Source: Fontisubflavum oceani (GTDB lineage: Bacteria; Pseudomonadota; Alphaproteobacteria; Rhodobacterales; Rhodobacteraceae). From it: a DNA stretch of 64,000 bases. The stretch spans positions 620,001 to 684,000 of the forward strand of contig NZ_CP129111.1 of the NCBI RefSeq assembly GCF_030407165.1, written 5' to 3'. Each line of letters opens with the position of its first letter. Within the stretch, counting starts at the first letter, position 1. Both the position numbers and the translations under genes were made by a program. Of the stretch, positions 1-9,100 are shown piece after piece. Under the pieces are notes generated by a model that saw only the letters and a program-made list of their open reading frames with translations, had not been told where the DNA came from and did not search any database.

Positions 1-57
1 GGCGAAAGCATCCAGGCCGAAGGCTATGAGACGGATTTCCGCGCAGTCCTTGCTTGA
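1..57 (+). CDS. 3' end of an unidentified gene (partial)
   Basis: The first 18 codons of the window are open in frame 1 and end in TGA at 55-57. The residues read GESIQAEGYETDFRAVLA. Only the C-terminus is present, too little to assign a family. It lies 27 bases upstream of the glycosyltransferase gene on the same strand, so it may be the preceding gene of an envelope-polysaccharide operon. That link is inference from spacing only. Confidence 0.5.
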   Translation, partial: GESIQAEGYETDFRAVLA

Positions 58-84
58 ACCGCCCAAGGCCGCTAAGCGCCCATC

Positions 85-1146
85 ATGACGAGCTATCTCG
101 ACCCTGCGCAAATCGATGTGATCGCGCCGAATTTCAAGCGCCGCCTCTCTGGCGTCACGGCGACGGTTGTGCGGCTGGTGCCGCTGCAAGCACAAGAGAT
201 TGCGATTGCCGCCGTCGCGCCCGCTTTGCCGACCCATGTACCGCAAATCCGGCGCAGCGATCTGCTGACTATGCCCGCCAAAGGCCCGTCAGGTCACAGG
301 GTGTGGCACGCGCGGCGGAACTCAGAAATGTTGGCCGGGCTGGTGCTGAAACATCTCTTTCGGAAACGGTTGAAACTGCTCTTCACCTCTGCGTCGCAAA
401 GACAACACACGGGCTATTCCAAATGGCTGATCCGGCAGATGGATGCGGTGATTTCCACCTCGCAAAAGACCGCTGGCTATCTTGATCGGCCATCGACAGT
501 GATCCTGCATGGCATTGATACGGAAAGCTTCTCTCCGCCTGTCGACCGCGCTGCCGTCAAAGCATCGCTTGGCCTTCCGCCCGGGCCGCTGGTCGGGTGT
601 TTCGGGCGCATTCGGGCGCAAAAGGGCACGGATGTCTTTGTCGATGCGATGATCGAGGTGCTGCGAGATCGCCCGGATGCGGCGGCCATCGTCATGGGGC
701 GCGCGACCGAGAAACATCTCGGCTTTGAGCGTGATTTGAAAGCAAAGGTCGCGGCGGCGGGCCTGGCCGATCGGCTGCTCTTCCCGCCCGAGGTCCCGGT
801 TCATGACGTCGCCAAATGGTATCAGGCCCTGGATCTCTTCATCGCCCCGCAGCGGTGGGAGGGCTTCGGCCTCACCCCGCTGGAAGCCATGGCCTGCGCT
901 GTGCCGGTTGTGGCCACGACGGTCGGGGCCTTTGAAGAACTGGTGGTGCCCGGAGAAACCGGCGCGCTGATCCCGCCCGGCGATGTTCCGGCGATGATCG
1001 AGGCCGCCGCGCAGTTGCTAGACTGTCCAGAAGATCGCGCCCGGCAAGCCGCCGCCGCACGTGCCCATGTCGTGCAGAATTTCCGGATTGAAGGCGAGGC
1101 GCAGAAGATCATCGCGATTTATCGCGACCTTCTTGGCGCCGCTTAA
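85..1146 (+). CDS. Glycosyltransferase, family 4
   Basis: Predicted GT-B glycosyltransferase of 353 residues that would move a sugar from a nucleotide donor onto lipopolysaccharide core or another surface glycan in the cytoplasm. The C-terminal half carries the GT4 signature: a donor-domain start near GCFGRIRAQKGTDVF (about residue 171), then EGFGLTPLEAMACAVPVV with the acidic E-x7-E pair, followed by a GALIPPGD loop. The N-terminal acceptor domain is shorter than in many GT4 enzymes but starts with a plausible beta strand (IDVIAPNF). The ATG at 85 follows the previous stop by 27 bases. Sugar specificity cannot be read from sequence. Related Rhodobacterales proteins are usually called LPS mannosyltransferases, which I treat as a hint only. 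Confidence 0.8.
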   Translation: MTSYLDPAQIDVIAPNFKRRLSGVTATVVRLVPLQAQEIAIAAVAPALPTHVPQIRRSDLLTMPAKGPSGHRVWHARRNSEMLAGLVLKHLFRKRLKLLFTSASQRQHTGYSKWLIRQMDAVISTSQKTAGYLDRPSTVILHGIDTESFSPPVDRAAVKASLGLPPGPLVGCFGRIRAQKGTDVFVDAMIEVLRDRPDAAAIVMGRATEKHLGFERDLKAKVAAAGLADRLLFPPEVPVHDVAKWYQALDLFIAPQRWEGFGLTPLEAMACAVPVVATTVGAFEELVVPGETGALIPPGDVPAMIEAAAQLLDCPEDRARQAAAARAHVVQNFRIEGEAQKIIAIYRDLLGAA

Positions 1147-1191
1147 TAGGTTACAAAAAACTCCGGATCGACGATTTTTCGTAACCTATCC

Positions 1192-2073
1192 TCAGATCCA
1201 TTTCGCAATCGGCGGCAGACTCATCAAGACCGCATTCGCATCATGCCCGGTCTCGAGCCCGAATTTCGTGCCCCGGTCATAGACCAGATTATACTCCGCA
1301 TAGAGGCCGCGATGAACAAGCTGCGCCTCGCGGTCTTCCTCGGTGAATGCTTCATGCCGCCGGGCCTCAACCACACCCAAAAACGCCGGAAGAAACGCCC
1401 GGCCCACATCTTGGGTAAAGGCGAAATCGGCGTCCCAATCCTCGGTATTCAGGTCGTCATAGAAAATCCCGCCGACACCGCGCGCCCGGCCACGATGGGG
1501 AATATAGAAATACTCATCGGCCCAAGCCTTGAATTTGGGATAGTATTCCGGGTCGTGACGGTCGCAGTGATCCTTCAATACGGCATGAAAGGCGGCGGTA
1601 TCGGCCTCGTATTCAATGGCCGGGTTGAGATCCGCGCCGCCACCGAACCACCAGCCATGCGGCGTCCAAAACATCCTTGTGTTCATATGCACCGCCGGGA
1701 CGCGCGGGTTTTGCATATGCGCCACCAAGGAAATGCCCGAGGCCCAGAAGCGTGGATCATCTTTCAGCCCGCTCAGGTCCTTGCGGGCCGCCATCGCCTG
1801 CACCGCGCGGGGGCCGAGCGTGCCATAGACGGTGGAGACATTGACCCCAACCTTTTCAAAGACTTTGCCGCCCCGCATCACGCTCATCAATCCGCCGCCG
1901 GCATCCGAGCCATCCTCGGAGGCGCGCTTGGTCTCTTTGATCTCGAATCGGCCCGGAGCCCCCTCTCCGCCTTGCGTGTCTTCCAAGGCTTCAAAAGCCG
2001 TGACGATCTCGTCCCGCAACCGGCGGAACCAGGTCGAGGCGCGGGCTTTGCGGGTATCAAACAGGTCACTCAT
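1192..2073 (-). CDS. hemF: Oxygen-dependent coproporphyrinogen III oxidase
   Basis: HemF converts coproporphyrinogen III to protoporphyrinogen IX using O2, late in heme (and possibly bacteriochlorophyll) synthesis in the cytoplasm. The 293-residue product has the family blocks GGGLMSVMRGGKVFEKVGVN, VHMNTRMFWT, WFGGGADLNPAIEY, YIPHRGRARGVGGIFYDDL and the C-terminal EYNLVYDRGTKFGLETG. The ATG at 2073 is chosen over an in-frame start 69 bases upstream because AAGGA sits 8 bases before it and MSDLFDTRKARA matches the usual N-terminus. The O2-independent counterpart hemN is also in this window, so the cell can make heme with and without oxygen. No FNR box was seen in front of hemF. Confidence 0.95.
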   Translation of the reverse strand: MSDLFDTRKARASTWFRRLRDEIVTAFEALEDTQGGEGAPGRFEIKETKRASEDGSDAGGGLMSVMRGGKVFEKVGVNVSTVYGTLGPRAVQAMAARKDLSGLKDDPRFWASGISLVAHMQNPRVPAVHMNTRMFWTPHGWWFGGGADLNPAIEYEADTAAFHAVLKDHCDRHDPEYYPKFKAWADEYFYIPHRGRARGVGGIFYDDLNTEDWDADFAFTQDVGRAFLPAFLGVVEARRHEAFTEEDREAQLVHRGLYAEYNLVYDRGTKFGLETGHDANAVLMSLPPIAKWI

Positions 2074-2320
2074 CGGCGCGGTCCTTCTCATCTGCGCTCT
2101 GTTAGCAAGCCCGGCCCGGGAGGTCACGCGACCGATTGTCATGGGGCAGCGAAGATGTAGCGGCTGAAGGCGGCAAGGCCGCCAAATATGCTAACCCGCT
2201 GCAACTGCCCCAAAAATGCCTCGGTCTTTATCGTCTTTGTCATGGATTTCTTTGAAAAAATCGCCTAGGATTCCCTCAATCGCCGCAAAGACGGCACCAG
2301 AGGCAGATAGAGCAGGTCTC

Positions 2321-3777
2321 GTGATACATCGAAGGTTTCTCCCGGCCCTTTTTGGGGCACTCGCGCTATTTTGCGCCATATTCAGCTTGTCGCAACAAGC
2401 CGGGGCGGCCCCCTACGCCGCCATGGTTATGGATGCGCGCACTGGTGAGGTTTTGCATTCTCGCAACGCCGATACCCGATTGCACCCGGCATCGCTAACC
2501 AAAATGATGACGCTCTACATCGCGTTCGAAGCGGTGCGCTTGGGCGAGATCACCATGGACACGCAGGTGACGATTTCCTCCAACGCCGCAGCGGAGCCCC
2601 CTCGGAACTGGGCCTCCGGTCCGGGTCACGGATTGCGCTCCGCTATTTGGTACGCGCCGCAGCGGTGCGTTCGGCCAATGACGCGGCGACGGCGATTGGC
2701 GAAGCAATTGAAGGCTCCGAAGCGGCCTTTGCCCGGCGGATGAACCGCACGGCGCGTGCGTTGGGTATGACGCGCACAACCTTTCGAAACGCCCATGGCC
2801 TGACCGAAGAGGGGCATCTCTCCACCGCGCGCGACATGACGACGATGGGGCGGCGGATCTTTTTTGATTACCCGCAGTATTACAACATCTTCTCGCGCCG
2901 CTCGACCGATGCGGGGATTGCCACGGTGCGCAATACGAACCGGCGGTTCCTGGACGCTTATCGTGGCGCGGATGGGATCAAGACTGGCTACACCCGGGCG
3001 GCAGGGTTCAACCTGGTGGCCTCGGCCGAACGGGGGCAGGAGCGGATCATTGCGACAGTCTTCGGCGGCCGCTCCACCGCAACGCGCAACCAGCGGATTA
3101 TGGAGCTGCTCGATATGGGCTTCGCTCGGGCGCCGAGCCGCGCGACAATCAGGCGGCCTAGCCTGCCGACATATGATAATGATCCGCACCAACCCAGCCG
3201 TCCGCAAAGCTTGGCGGTCGCGCAGAGCGTCGTACCCGTGCGGCGGCCGGTCCGAGAGGCCTCGCCCGCCCTTCTGGCCGCGATAGATGCAGCCGTCGAA
3301 GGGGTGCTTGAAGAGGTGCCAGAAGACGTGGCCGAGGATCCTGTTGCAGAGGCCGTGGCCGAAGACGTGCTTGTCGCAGACGCCGCAGAAACCGAAAGCA
3401 CGGCTGAGGATGCCGTGATCGAGGTTGCTGCTTTGACGCCGCCCGATACCCCGCCTGCGCCCCGGCCAGTGAATGTAACAGAAGTTGTGGCACGGGCGGC
3501 ACCGATCGAGCCGGAAATCGTGACGCGAGCGTCATCGACCGGAAGTCGGCTTTATGGGGTCTCGCTGGGGCGCTATCCGACGCAAAATTCCGCAGAGCGG
3601 CTGTTGTTGACGACGGCCTTGGCGGAGTTGGGCACGTTCGACGAGGCGCTCCGCCGCGTGGTGAATCGCGCCGGTGGGTTTGAAGCCCGGTTTGACGGCA
3701 TGACCGAGGAACAAGCCGCGCGCGCCTGCGCGCGGTTGATGGCACGGGCGGTGACCTGCACAACCTATGGGCCGTAA
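2321..3777 (+). CDS. D-alanyl-D-alanine carboxypeptidase with SPOR domain (frameshifted)
   Basis: Penicillin-binding protein of the S11 peptidase family that trims the terminal D-Ala from peptidoglycan stem peptides in the periplasm. The GTG at 2321 opens a signal peptide (hydrophobic FLPALFGALALFCAIF, cleavage near AGA-APY). The catalytic motifs are S58-L-T-K61, then SAND and KTG in GIKTGYT. An Ala/Glu/Pro-rich linker of roughly 100 residues follows, and the C-terminus (from about YGVSLGRYPTQNSAERLL) is a SPOR domain that binds denuded glycan strands at the division site. The reading frame breaks in a run of five C at 2597-2601. One more C restores PPSELGLRSGSRIALRYL and joins the two halves perfectly, so a base-calling error is likely. 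A terminator hairpin follows the stop. Confidence 0.85.
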
Positions 3778-3779
3778 AG

Positions 3780-3812
3780 AAGGGGTGCGGCGGCCTGCGT
3801 CACGCCCCTTTT
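3780..3812 (+). terminator. Rho-independent terminator after the carboxypeptidase
   Basis: AAGGGGTG (3780-3787) pairs with CGCCCCTT (3803-3810), including one G-U pair, and is followed by TTTT. It begins two bases after the carboxypeptidase stop codon. Confidence 0.65.
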
Positions 3813-3889
3813 CGGGAGCCCTCCGTAGACCGCATTGCCATGGAGAGATGGCAAGGGCGTCTCTTTTATCCTGAGATGGTTAGACGCGG

Positions 3890-4048
3890 CTAGTCTTTCG
3901 GCGCGTCATCATAGTCGTCGCGCAGGATGCGATGCGCATCGCCGTCCGGGTCTTCGAATTGGCCCCGTTTGAGCATCCAGAAGAACGCCGCAAGTCCAAC
4001 GCCACCCAAGAAGAGCGAAACGGGGATAAGGATGCCGAGAACGTCCAT
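3890..4048 (-). CDS. ccoS: cbb3 oxidase maturation protein CcoS
   Basis: A 52-residue inner-membrane protein needed for insertion of heme/copper cofactors into cbb3 oxidase. The translation starts MDVLGILIPVSLFLGGVGL, a single transmembrane segment, then FFWMLKRGQFEDPDGDAHRI, which carries the CcoS hallmark of Gln-Phe-Asp/Glu-Asp-x-Asp-Gly just after the membrane. The tail is acidic. It is the last gene of the leftward ccoGHIS operon, starting 8 bases after the ccoI stop. Confidence 0.93.
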   Translation of the reverse strand: MDVLGILIPVSLFLGGVGLAAFFWMLKRGQFEDPDGDAHRILRDDYDDAPKD

Positions 4049-4056
4049 AGAGCGGC

Positions 4057-6239
4057 CTATTTCAAGCGCAATGCATTGAGCGACACCGTAAGCGACGATG
4101 AGGACATGGCAAGGGCCGCGATGAGCGGTGTGGCAAGGCCCGCAATGGCGAAAGGCACCGCGAGAACGTTGTAAATCGTCGCCAGCGTGAAGTTTTCATG
4201 GATCCGTTTGCGGGCTTGGGTCGCGGTGGTCAGCGCATCGGCAATGGGTGAGAGATCACGACCCAGGAGGACCATATCGGAGGCCGAACGCGCCGCATCA
4301 AGCGCGGATGCGGGTGAGATCGAGACATAGGCGGCCGCGAGCGCTGCAGTGTCGTTGAGGCCATCGCCGACCATAAGCACTTTAGCACCTTGCCCGGCCA
4401 GATCCGCGACGAAGGCGGCTTTTTCTTCGGGCAGCGCCTCGGCGATCACCTCATCGATGCCGATCTCGGCAGCAAAACGGGTGACGGCGCCCTTTGTGTC
4501 GCCCGATATCAAGATCAGGCGCTTGCCTTGGGCCTTGAGGGCGGCCACGGCCTCGGCGGCACCCGGACGGACGCTGTCGGTGAAGGTGATCGCCAAGGGC
4601 GTGGCCTCGCCGATCTGCAAGAAGGTCGCGGTGACATCAGGAGCCTCCGCGCCGAGCCATGCGGCGCGGCCCAGGCGGACGGGCTGCCCTTTCCAAGTGG
4701 CTTCGATGCCATAACCCGGTACTTCGGTGAGCCCGTCGAGGCGGGCGGGCCGAATGGTCTGCTTGCGGAGCGCCGATGTGAGCGCCTCTGCCAGAGGGTG
4801 GGCGGAGGCTTGGGCCAGCGCCAGGGCCACGCGCATCGCCTCTTTCGGATGTTCCTCCAGGCCGACGGGCTGCGGCGCGCCAAGGGTCAGGGTGCCGGTT
4901 TTGTCGAAGACGACGGTGTCCGTCTCGGCCAGACGTTCCATCGCGGTGCCGTCTTTGATCAACATACCCTTGCGGAAGAGGCGGCCCGAGGCGGCGGTGG
5001 TCACCGCTGGCACGGCGAGGCCTAAGGCGCAGGGGCAAGTGATGATCAGAACCGCCGCCGCAATGTTGAGCGAGATGCGCAAATCTTGGGTGTAGAGCCA
5101 CCAGCCGATGGCCGCGAGGAGCGAGAGGATATGCACGCCCGGCGCGTAGAGCTTGGCCGCTTGATCCGCGAGCGAGGTGTAATTGTTCCGGCCCGCTTCG
5201 GCCACGGCGACCAGATCGGCGATCCGATGCAGCGCGGTGTCTTCGCCCGCGGCGGTGACTTCGATGGTCAGCGGACCAGTGAGATTGACTTCGCCCGCGC
5301 TAACCCCGGACCCCGGCCCGGCATAGGCGGGCAAGCTCTCGCCCGTCATAAGCGCCCGGTCGATCTCGGAGCTGCCCTCCGTCACGCGACCATCAACGGG
5401 GATTCGTCCGCCGGGTTTCACCAGGACCAACTCGCCTATGGCAAGTTCGGTGACTGAGACGGTTTCTTCGCCGTTTTCCGTCAGGCGCAGCGCGCGGGGG
5501 ACTTCCAGCGCGGCAACTCCTGAGCGGCGGATCGGGCGGAGGCGCGGGTGCGATGGTCAAGATAGCGGCCTGCCAGAAGGAAGAAGCAGAGCGCGATGGC
5601 GGCATCGAAATAGGCGTGGTGGCCGGAATTCGCGGTCTCATAGAGCGAGGTGCCAACAGCGAGCACAATCGCCAGAGTGATCGGTACATCCATGTTCAAG
5701 CGCCGGACCCGGAGCGCAGACCAAGCGGAAACATAGAACGGTCGACCACAGAAAATCACCGCCGGGATGGCGATGGCGGCCGAAATCCAGTGCATCATAT
5801 CACGGGTGGCGTCTTCGGCCCCGGACCAGACGGCGACCGAGAGCAACATCACGTTCATCATCGCGAAGAACGCGACGGCAAGCCGCATCAGGAGATCCCG
5901 GCCCCGGCGGTCGTTTTCGGTGGTGGCCAGAACGCCGGGGTCCAGTTCATGGGCCTCATACCCAGCACGGTCGAGAACCTGCGTCAGGTGCTCGGCGGTG
6001 ACCCCCACGTCGGCTTCAACCAAGGCGCGTTTCAGAGTCAGGTTCACGCGCGCGTCCTGCACCCCCGGGGTTGCCATCAAGGCCCGCTCCACGCCCGAGA
6101 TACAGCCCGCACAGTGGATCGTCGGCAAAGACAACATCAGCCGCGCATCCTGCGGCACCTCGGCGAGAGCCTCCGCCGCCGGTGCCCCGGCACATGCCGG
6201 GCAAGCCGCCGGGCTGGTATGGTCATAGGTGGCCGACAT
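4057..6239 (-). CDS. ccoI: Copper-translocating P1B-type ATPase CcoI (frameshifted)
   Basis: CcoI/FixI exports or delivers copper for cbb3 oxidase assembly at the inner membrane. In order it shows a Cys-rich N-terminus (ACPACAGAP), a heavy-metal-associated domain with HCAGC, transmembrane helices, the actuator motif TGES, the metal-binding TCPCALGL in the membrane, the phosphorylation site DKTGTLT and the hinge MVGDGLNDTAAL. The frame is broken around 5513, where the + strand reads ACTTCCAGCGCGGCAACTCC. Restoring one C there gives the expected AAQELAALEVPRAL, so the full length is about 727 residues, normal for the family. The gene lies between ccoH (8 bases upstream) and ccoS in the standard order. 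Confidence 0.92.
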
Positions 6240-6247
6240 GCGCGCGC

Positions 6248-6721
6248 TTACTCTCTCAGCGTGAAAGTGATGTTGTGGCGATAGTCGGTCCCATCGCGGG
6301 CCGTGCCCGTCAGGCGCAGGCGCCAGCGCCCCTCGGACACCTGAACCGGCGCAGTAAAGGCGCCATTGACCCGGCTCAGCTCAAGAAGCTGGTCTTCCCG
6401 TTGGTTCGTTGGCCGGGTTAGGAGCGCGTTGAGCTCCGCCGGAGCGACCGGCTGACCCGCATCATCGACCATGGTCAGGGTCAAGATATCCCCGTCCACC
6501 GCCACCGATGCGTTCCAGCCGAGCGCCTCTTGAGCTTCACGGCGCAGGTCGTAATCCTGACTGTCCGCGTAGCTGGAGGAGACCTCCAGCCCGGGGAATG
6601 TCGAGACCGCGTTATAGGCCATGAAGAGATTGACCCCGATGATCAGGCCGAAGCCGCCAACGAAGATCGCCAACACATGACGACCGGTCAGTTCGCGGCC
6701 CGGTTTGGTTTCGCTGCTCAT
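6248..6721 (-). CDS. ccoH: cbb3 oxidase assembly protein CcoH/FixH
   Basis: A 157-residue single-pass inner-membrane protein with a periplasmic domain that takes part in cbb3 assembly together with CcoI. The start ATG at 6721 overlaps the ccoG stop by four bases (ATGA), indicating translational coupling. A short cytoplasmic N-terminus precedes the membrane helix HVLAIFVGGFGLIIGVNLFM; the Ig-like periplasmic part ends with DYRHNITFTLRE. Length and position match FixH. Confidence 0.9.
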   Translation of the reverse strand: MSSETKPGRELTGRHVLAIFVGGFGLIIGVNLFMAYNAVSTFPGLEVSSSYADSQDYDLRREAQEALGWNASVAVDGDILTLTMVDDAGQPVAPAELNALLTRPTNQREDQLLELSRVNGAFTAPVQVSEGRWRLRLTGTARDGTDYRHNITFTLRE

Positions 6722-8157
6722 TCCATATCTCTCCCGTTGAAGACGGTATCGCGTGACGTGCGGGCGGTGCTTTGCAGATCTTCCACCCAGAAGCGGAAAT
6801 CCGTGCGCTCCCGATTGGCCGGGTCAGATCCAGGTGCCGCAGTGACATAGACCCGTTGCAGATGAGTCGTGTCGGCGGGCACATCGACGGTCAGCAGATC
6901 CGTGCCCTCCAACCCAACCTCCAACGCCGCCTCGGAGGTCAGCGTGATTTGGAACGTGCTGTCATCATGGCTCATGTTGCGAATCCGGATGTCATAGGTG
7001 TTGCGGATCGAGCCATCGCTCATGGTGACAAATTGCGGGTTGCGGATCGGCGCGACGGTCATATCGATCTCGGACCGGATGAAGAGCATCACCACAAGCG
7101 CAATGCCGATGCCGGACCAGAGCGCCGTATAGAGGATCGTCCGAGGCCGGAAAATGTGCTTCCAGATCGAAATCTTCTGATTGCCAGCGCGCTCGTTTTC
7201 CTCATCGGTCAGCGCCATATAGTCGATCAAACCGCGCGGCTTGCCAATCTTCTCCATGATGTCATCGCAAGCGTCGATGCAGAGCGCGCAGGTGATGCAT
7301 TCCAACTGCTGGCCGTCGCGAATATCAATCCCGACAGGGCAGACATTAACGCAGGCATTGCAATCAATGCAGTCGCCGAGCGCCGCCTCCCCCTCACCCT
7401 CGTGGCGATCCTTGCCACGCCCGCGCGGCTCACCGCGCCAATCGCGATAGGCAACCGTGATCGAGTGCTCATCCATCATTGCGGCCTGAATGCGCGGCCA
7501 AGGGCACATATAGATGCAGACCTGTTCGCGCATGAACCCGCCAAAGACAAAGGTGGTCGCGGTTAGAATGCCGATGGTGGTGTAGGCCACGGGATGCGCC
7601 TGAAGCGTGACCAGATTGACCAGAAGCGTCGGGGCGTCTGCAAAGTAGAACACCCAGGCCCCGCCAGTGGCCACCGCAATGGCGAGCCAGGCGATATATT
7701 TGGTGATCCTGAGCCGGACTTTCTTGGCATCCCAATTCGCTTTCCAGAGGCGAAGCCGAGCGTTTCGGTCACCCTCGATCCAGCGCTCAACCGCAAAAAA
7801 GAGATCGGTCCAAACGGTCTGCGGACAGGTATAGCCGCACCAGACTCGCCCAAGCGCAGACGTGAAGAGGAACAGGCCGAGACCGGCCATGATCAAAAGG
7901 CCCGCAACAAAATAGAACTCGTGCGGCCAGATCTCGATCCAGAAGAAGAAGAAGCGCCGGTTCGCCATGTCGATCAGCACGGCCTGGTCGGGAAGTGCTG
8001 GCCCACGATCCCACCGGATCCAGGGGGTGATGTAGTAGATCCCCAGGGTCACGATCATAATGATCCATTTGAGATTGCGGAATTGACCGGAGACCCGTTT
8101 CGGAAAAACAGGTTCGCGGGCGGCGTAGAGCTTTTGTGGCTCTTCCGTGGCACTCAT
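6718..8157 (-). CDS. ccoG: cbb3 oxidase accessory ferredoxin CcoG (RdxA/FixG)
   Basis: A 479-residue membrane protein, reported in this family to reduce copper for cbb3 oxidase assembly. It has several N-terminal membrane helices including GRVWCGYTCPQTVWTDL, a soluble ferredoxin domain with two 4Fe-4S motifs (CIDCNACVNVCP and CITCALCIDACD), another membrane span, and a C-terminal periplasmic Ig-like domain. It is the first gene of the leftward ccoGHIS operon. A well-placed FNR box lies 71 bases upstream of its start, so induction at low oxygen is expected. Confidence 0.94.
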   Translation of the reverse strand: MSATEEPQKLYAAREPVFPKRVSGQFRNLKWIIMIVTLGIYYITPWIRWDRGPALPDQAVLIDMANRRFFFFWIEIWPHEFYFVAGLLIMAGLGLFLFTSALGRVWCGYTCPQTVWTDLFFAVERWIEGDRNARLRLWKANWDAKKVRLRITKYIAWLAIAVATGGAWVFYFADAPTLLVNLVTLQAHPVAYTTIGILTATTFVFGGFMREQVCIYMCPWPRIQAAMMDEHSITVAYRDWRGEPRGRGKDRHEGEGEAALGDCIDCNACVNVCPVGIDIRDGQQLECITCALCIDACDDIMEKIGKPRGLIDYMALTDEENERAGNQKISIWKHIFRPRTILYTALWSGIGIALVVMLFIRSEIDMTVAPIRNPQFVTMSDGSIRNTYDIRIRNMSHDDSTFQITLTSEAALEVGLEGTDLLTVDVPADTTHLQRVYVTAAPGSDPANRERTDFRFWVEDLQSTARTSRDTVFNGRDME

Positions 8158-8199
8158 GACGGGACTCGCTCCTAGGTTGTTCTGATCCTGCGCAATTCT

Positions 8200-8241
8200 G
8201 TTCTAGGGTTTGGCGCGCGCAGGCTCCTTGACGTGGATCAA
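8200..8241 (-). promoter_or_regulatory. FNR-type promoter of ccoGHIS
   Basis: TTGAC-GTGG-ATCAA at 8228-8241 matches the FNR/FixK consensus. On the minus strand a -10-like TAGAAC occupies 8200-8205. An FNR site centred 41.5 bases upstream would put the transcription start near 8193, leaving a short leader before ccoG at 8157. Confidence 0.75.
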
Positions 8242-8326
8242 ACCCTGCCCGTCATTTAGTTGTGAAGGCCAACTACAACGATGAGACAAAGCGGCCTGCG
8301 GCGATACGCGCGGGGCGGCCGTAGCG

Positions 8327-8677
8327 TCACTTTCGCGTGGTCTTTTTCGGCTTCAAGGTTTCCGCGTAGGCGACAGATTGCGCGAAGAGCGCTGCGACCT
8401 GATCCGGATCAGCGGCAAGTGCTTCGGGCACAGCCACATACTCTTTCATGATCGCACCATACTGCTCCACCGGGGCCGTTTTGTGGTCCGCCATGAACTG
8501 GTCGCGATCGGCCTTGGCGAGCCGCAGACAGAGCACACCGGCCTTATCCAAGAAGCTGAACATATTGCCGTTCATCGCGGTATAGGGATTGGCCTTACCT
8601 TTGAGATCGATGCCGGGATGAGCAGCTACAATCTCAGCGTAGCGTGCAAGGGCGGCATCGTAGGGGAGATCGGACAT
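8327..8677 (-). CDS. TfoX/YjbR-like small protein
   Basis: A soluble 116-residue protein starting MSDLPYDAALARYAEIV. The central part, with NGNMFSFLDKAGVLCLRL followed by DRDQF and MKEYVAVPEAL, resembles the TfoX N-terminal / YjbR fold of small proteins of uncertain function. A Lys-rich tail (KPKKTTRK) ends it. I chose the second in-frame ATG, which gives the more conserved N-terminus. No catalytic residues stand out. It lies between ccoG and ccoP on the same strand but is separated from both, and an FNR-type promoter sits about 230 bases upstream of it, so it may respond to low oxygen. Family assignment is tentative. Confidence 0.5.
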   Translation of the reverse strand: MSDLPYDAALARYAEIVAAHPGIDLKGKANPYTAMNGNMFSFLDKAGVLCLRLAKADRDQFMADHKTAPVEQYGAIMKEYVAVPEALAADPDQVAALFAQSVAYAETLKPKKTTRK

Positions 8678-8759
8678 GGGCACGGCTTCTTCTGACTCAC
8701 CGTGGAGCGTATCGCGAATCGACCGCTGGATCAGTGCCTTTTAGAGCGTAGGGGGAGTG

Positions 8760-8898
8760 GGCACCGGTCTTGTAGGAAACGCGCGAACAGGACCAAGACC
8801 GGTGCCAGAACCAAAGACCGGGAGGGGCCTTCGGTGTTTTGAGGCGGTCACTGGGAGGCCGCCAATCAGAAACACATCATCGTGGAGATGTGTCTTGA
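8760..8898 (-). ncRNA. Candidate structured leader or small RNA
   Basis: This 139-base stretch has no gene but holds successive hairpins read from the minus strand. ACACATC/GATGTGT (8872-8878 with 8887-8893) lies right at the predicted 5' end. A GC-rich fold around 8837-8865 follows. Last comes a perfect 13-base inverted repeat, GGCACCGGTCTTG (8760-8772) with CAAGACCGGTGCC (8794-8806). The predicted start follows the FNR promoter at 8905-8944. No U-tract follows the last hairpin, so it could equally be the 5' leader of the TfoX-like gene. Existence as a separate RNA is inference. Confidence 0.3.
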
Positions 8899-8904
8899 AC
8901 TTGG

Positions 8905-8944
8905 AGTATCGACTCCGATGGCGCGCAGCTTTGACATGAATCAA
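8905..8944 (-). promoter_or_regulatory. FNR-type promoter in the ccoP-TfoX gap
   Basis: TTGAC-ATGA-ATCAA at 8931-8944 matches the FNR consensus. Read on the minus strand, GATACT at 8905-8910 lies at the -10 position for a start near 8896, exactly the 41.5-base FNR spacing of an activated promoter. A short palindrome GGAGT-ATCG-ACTCC (8903-8916) surrounds the -10. Confidence 0.55.
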
Positions 8945-9042
8945 GAAGTCACGAATTATTTGAATCGCTCAGCTCTTTTTCGCTCCAACAGAATGCGGAA
9001 GCCCTTGCCCCGGCCGGAGGCGCTTGATCGGTCGAAACAAAA

Positions 9043-9072
9043 AAGGCCCGGCGGGGTATCCCACCGGGCCTT
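9043..9072 (-). terminator. Rho-independent terminator of ccoNOQP
   Basis: AAGGCCCGG (9043-9051) pairs perfectly with CCGGGCCTT (9064-9072). On the minus strand the stem is followed by six U from the A-run 9039-9044. It lies 29 bases past the ccoP stop. Confidence 0.9.
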
Positions 9073-9100
9073 CGTTATGTTTATCAGCGCTTTAGGCTGC

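Noticed and set aside
2597..2601. Programmed frameshifting as an explanation for the broken genes
   Set aside because: The sites differ in context and direction, hit unrelated families, and mostly lie in plain C/G runs; error is simpler.
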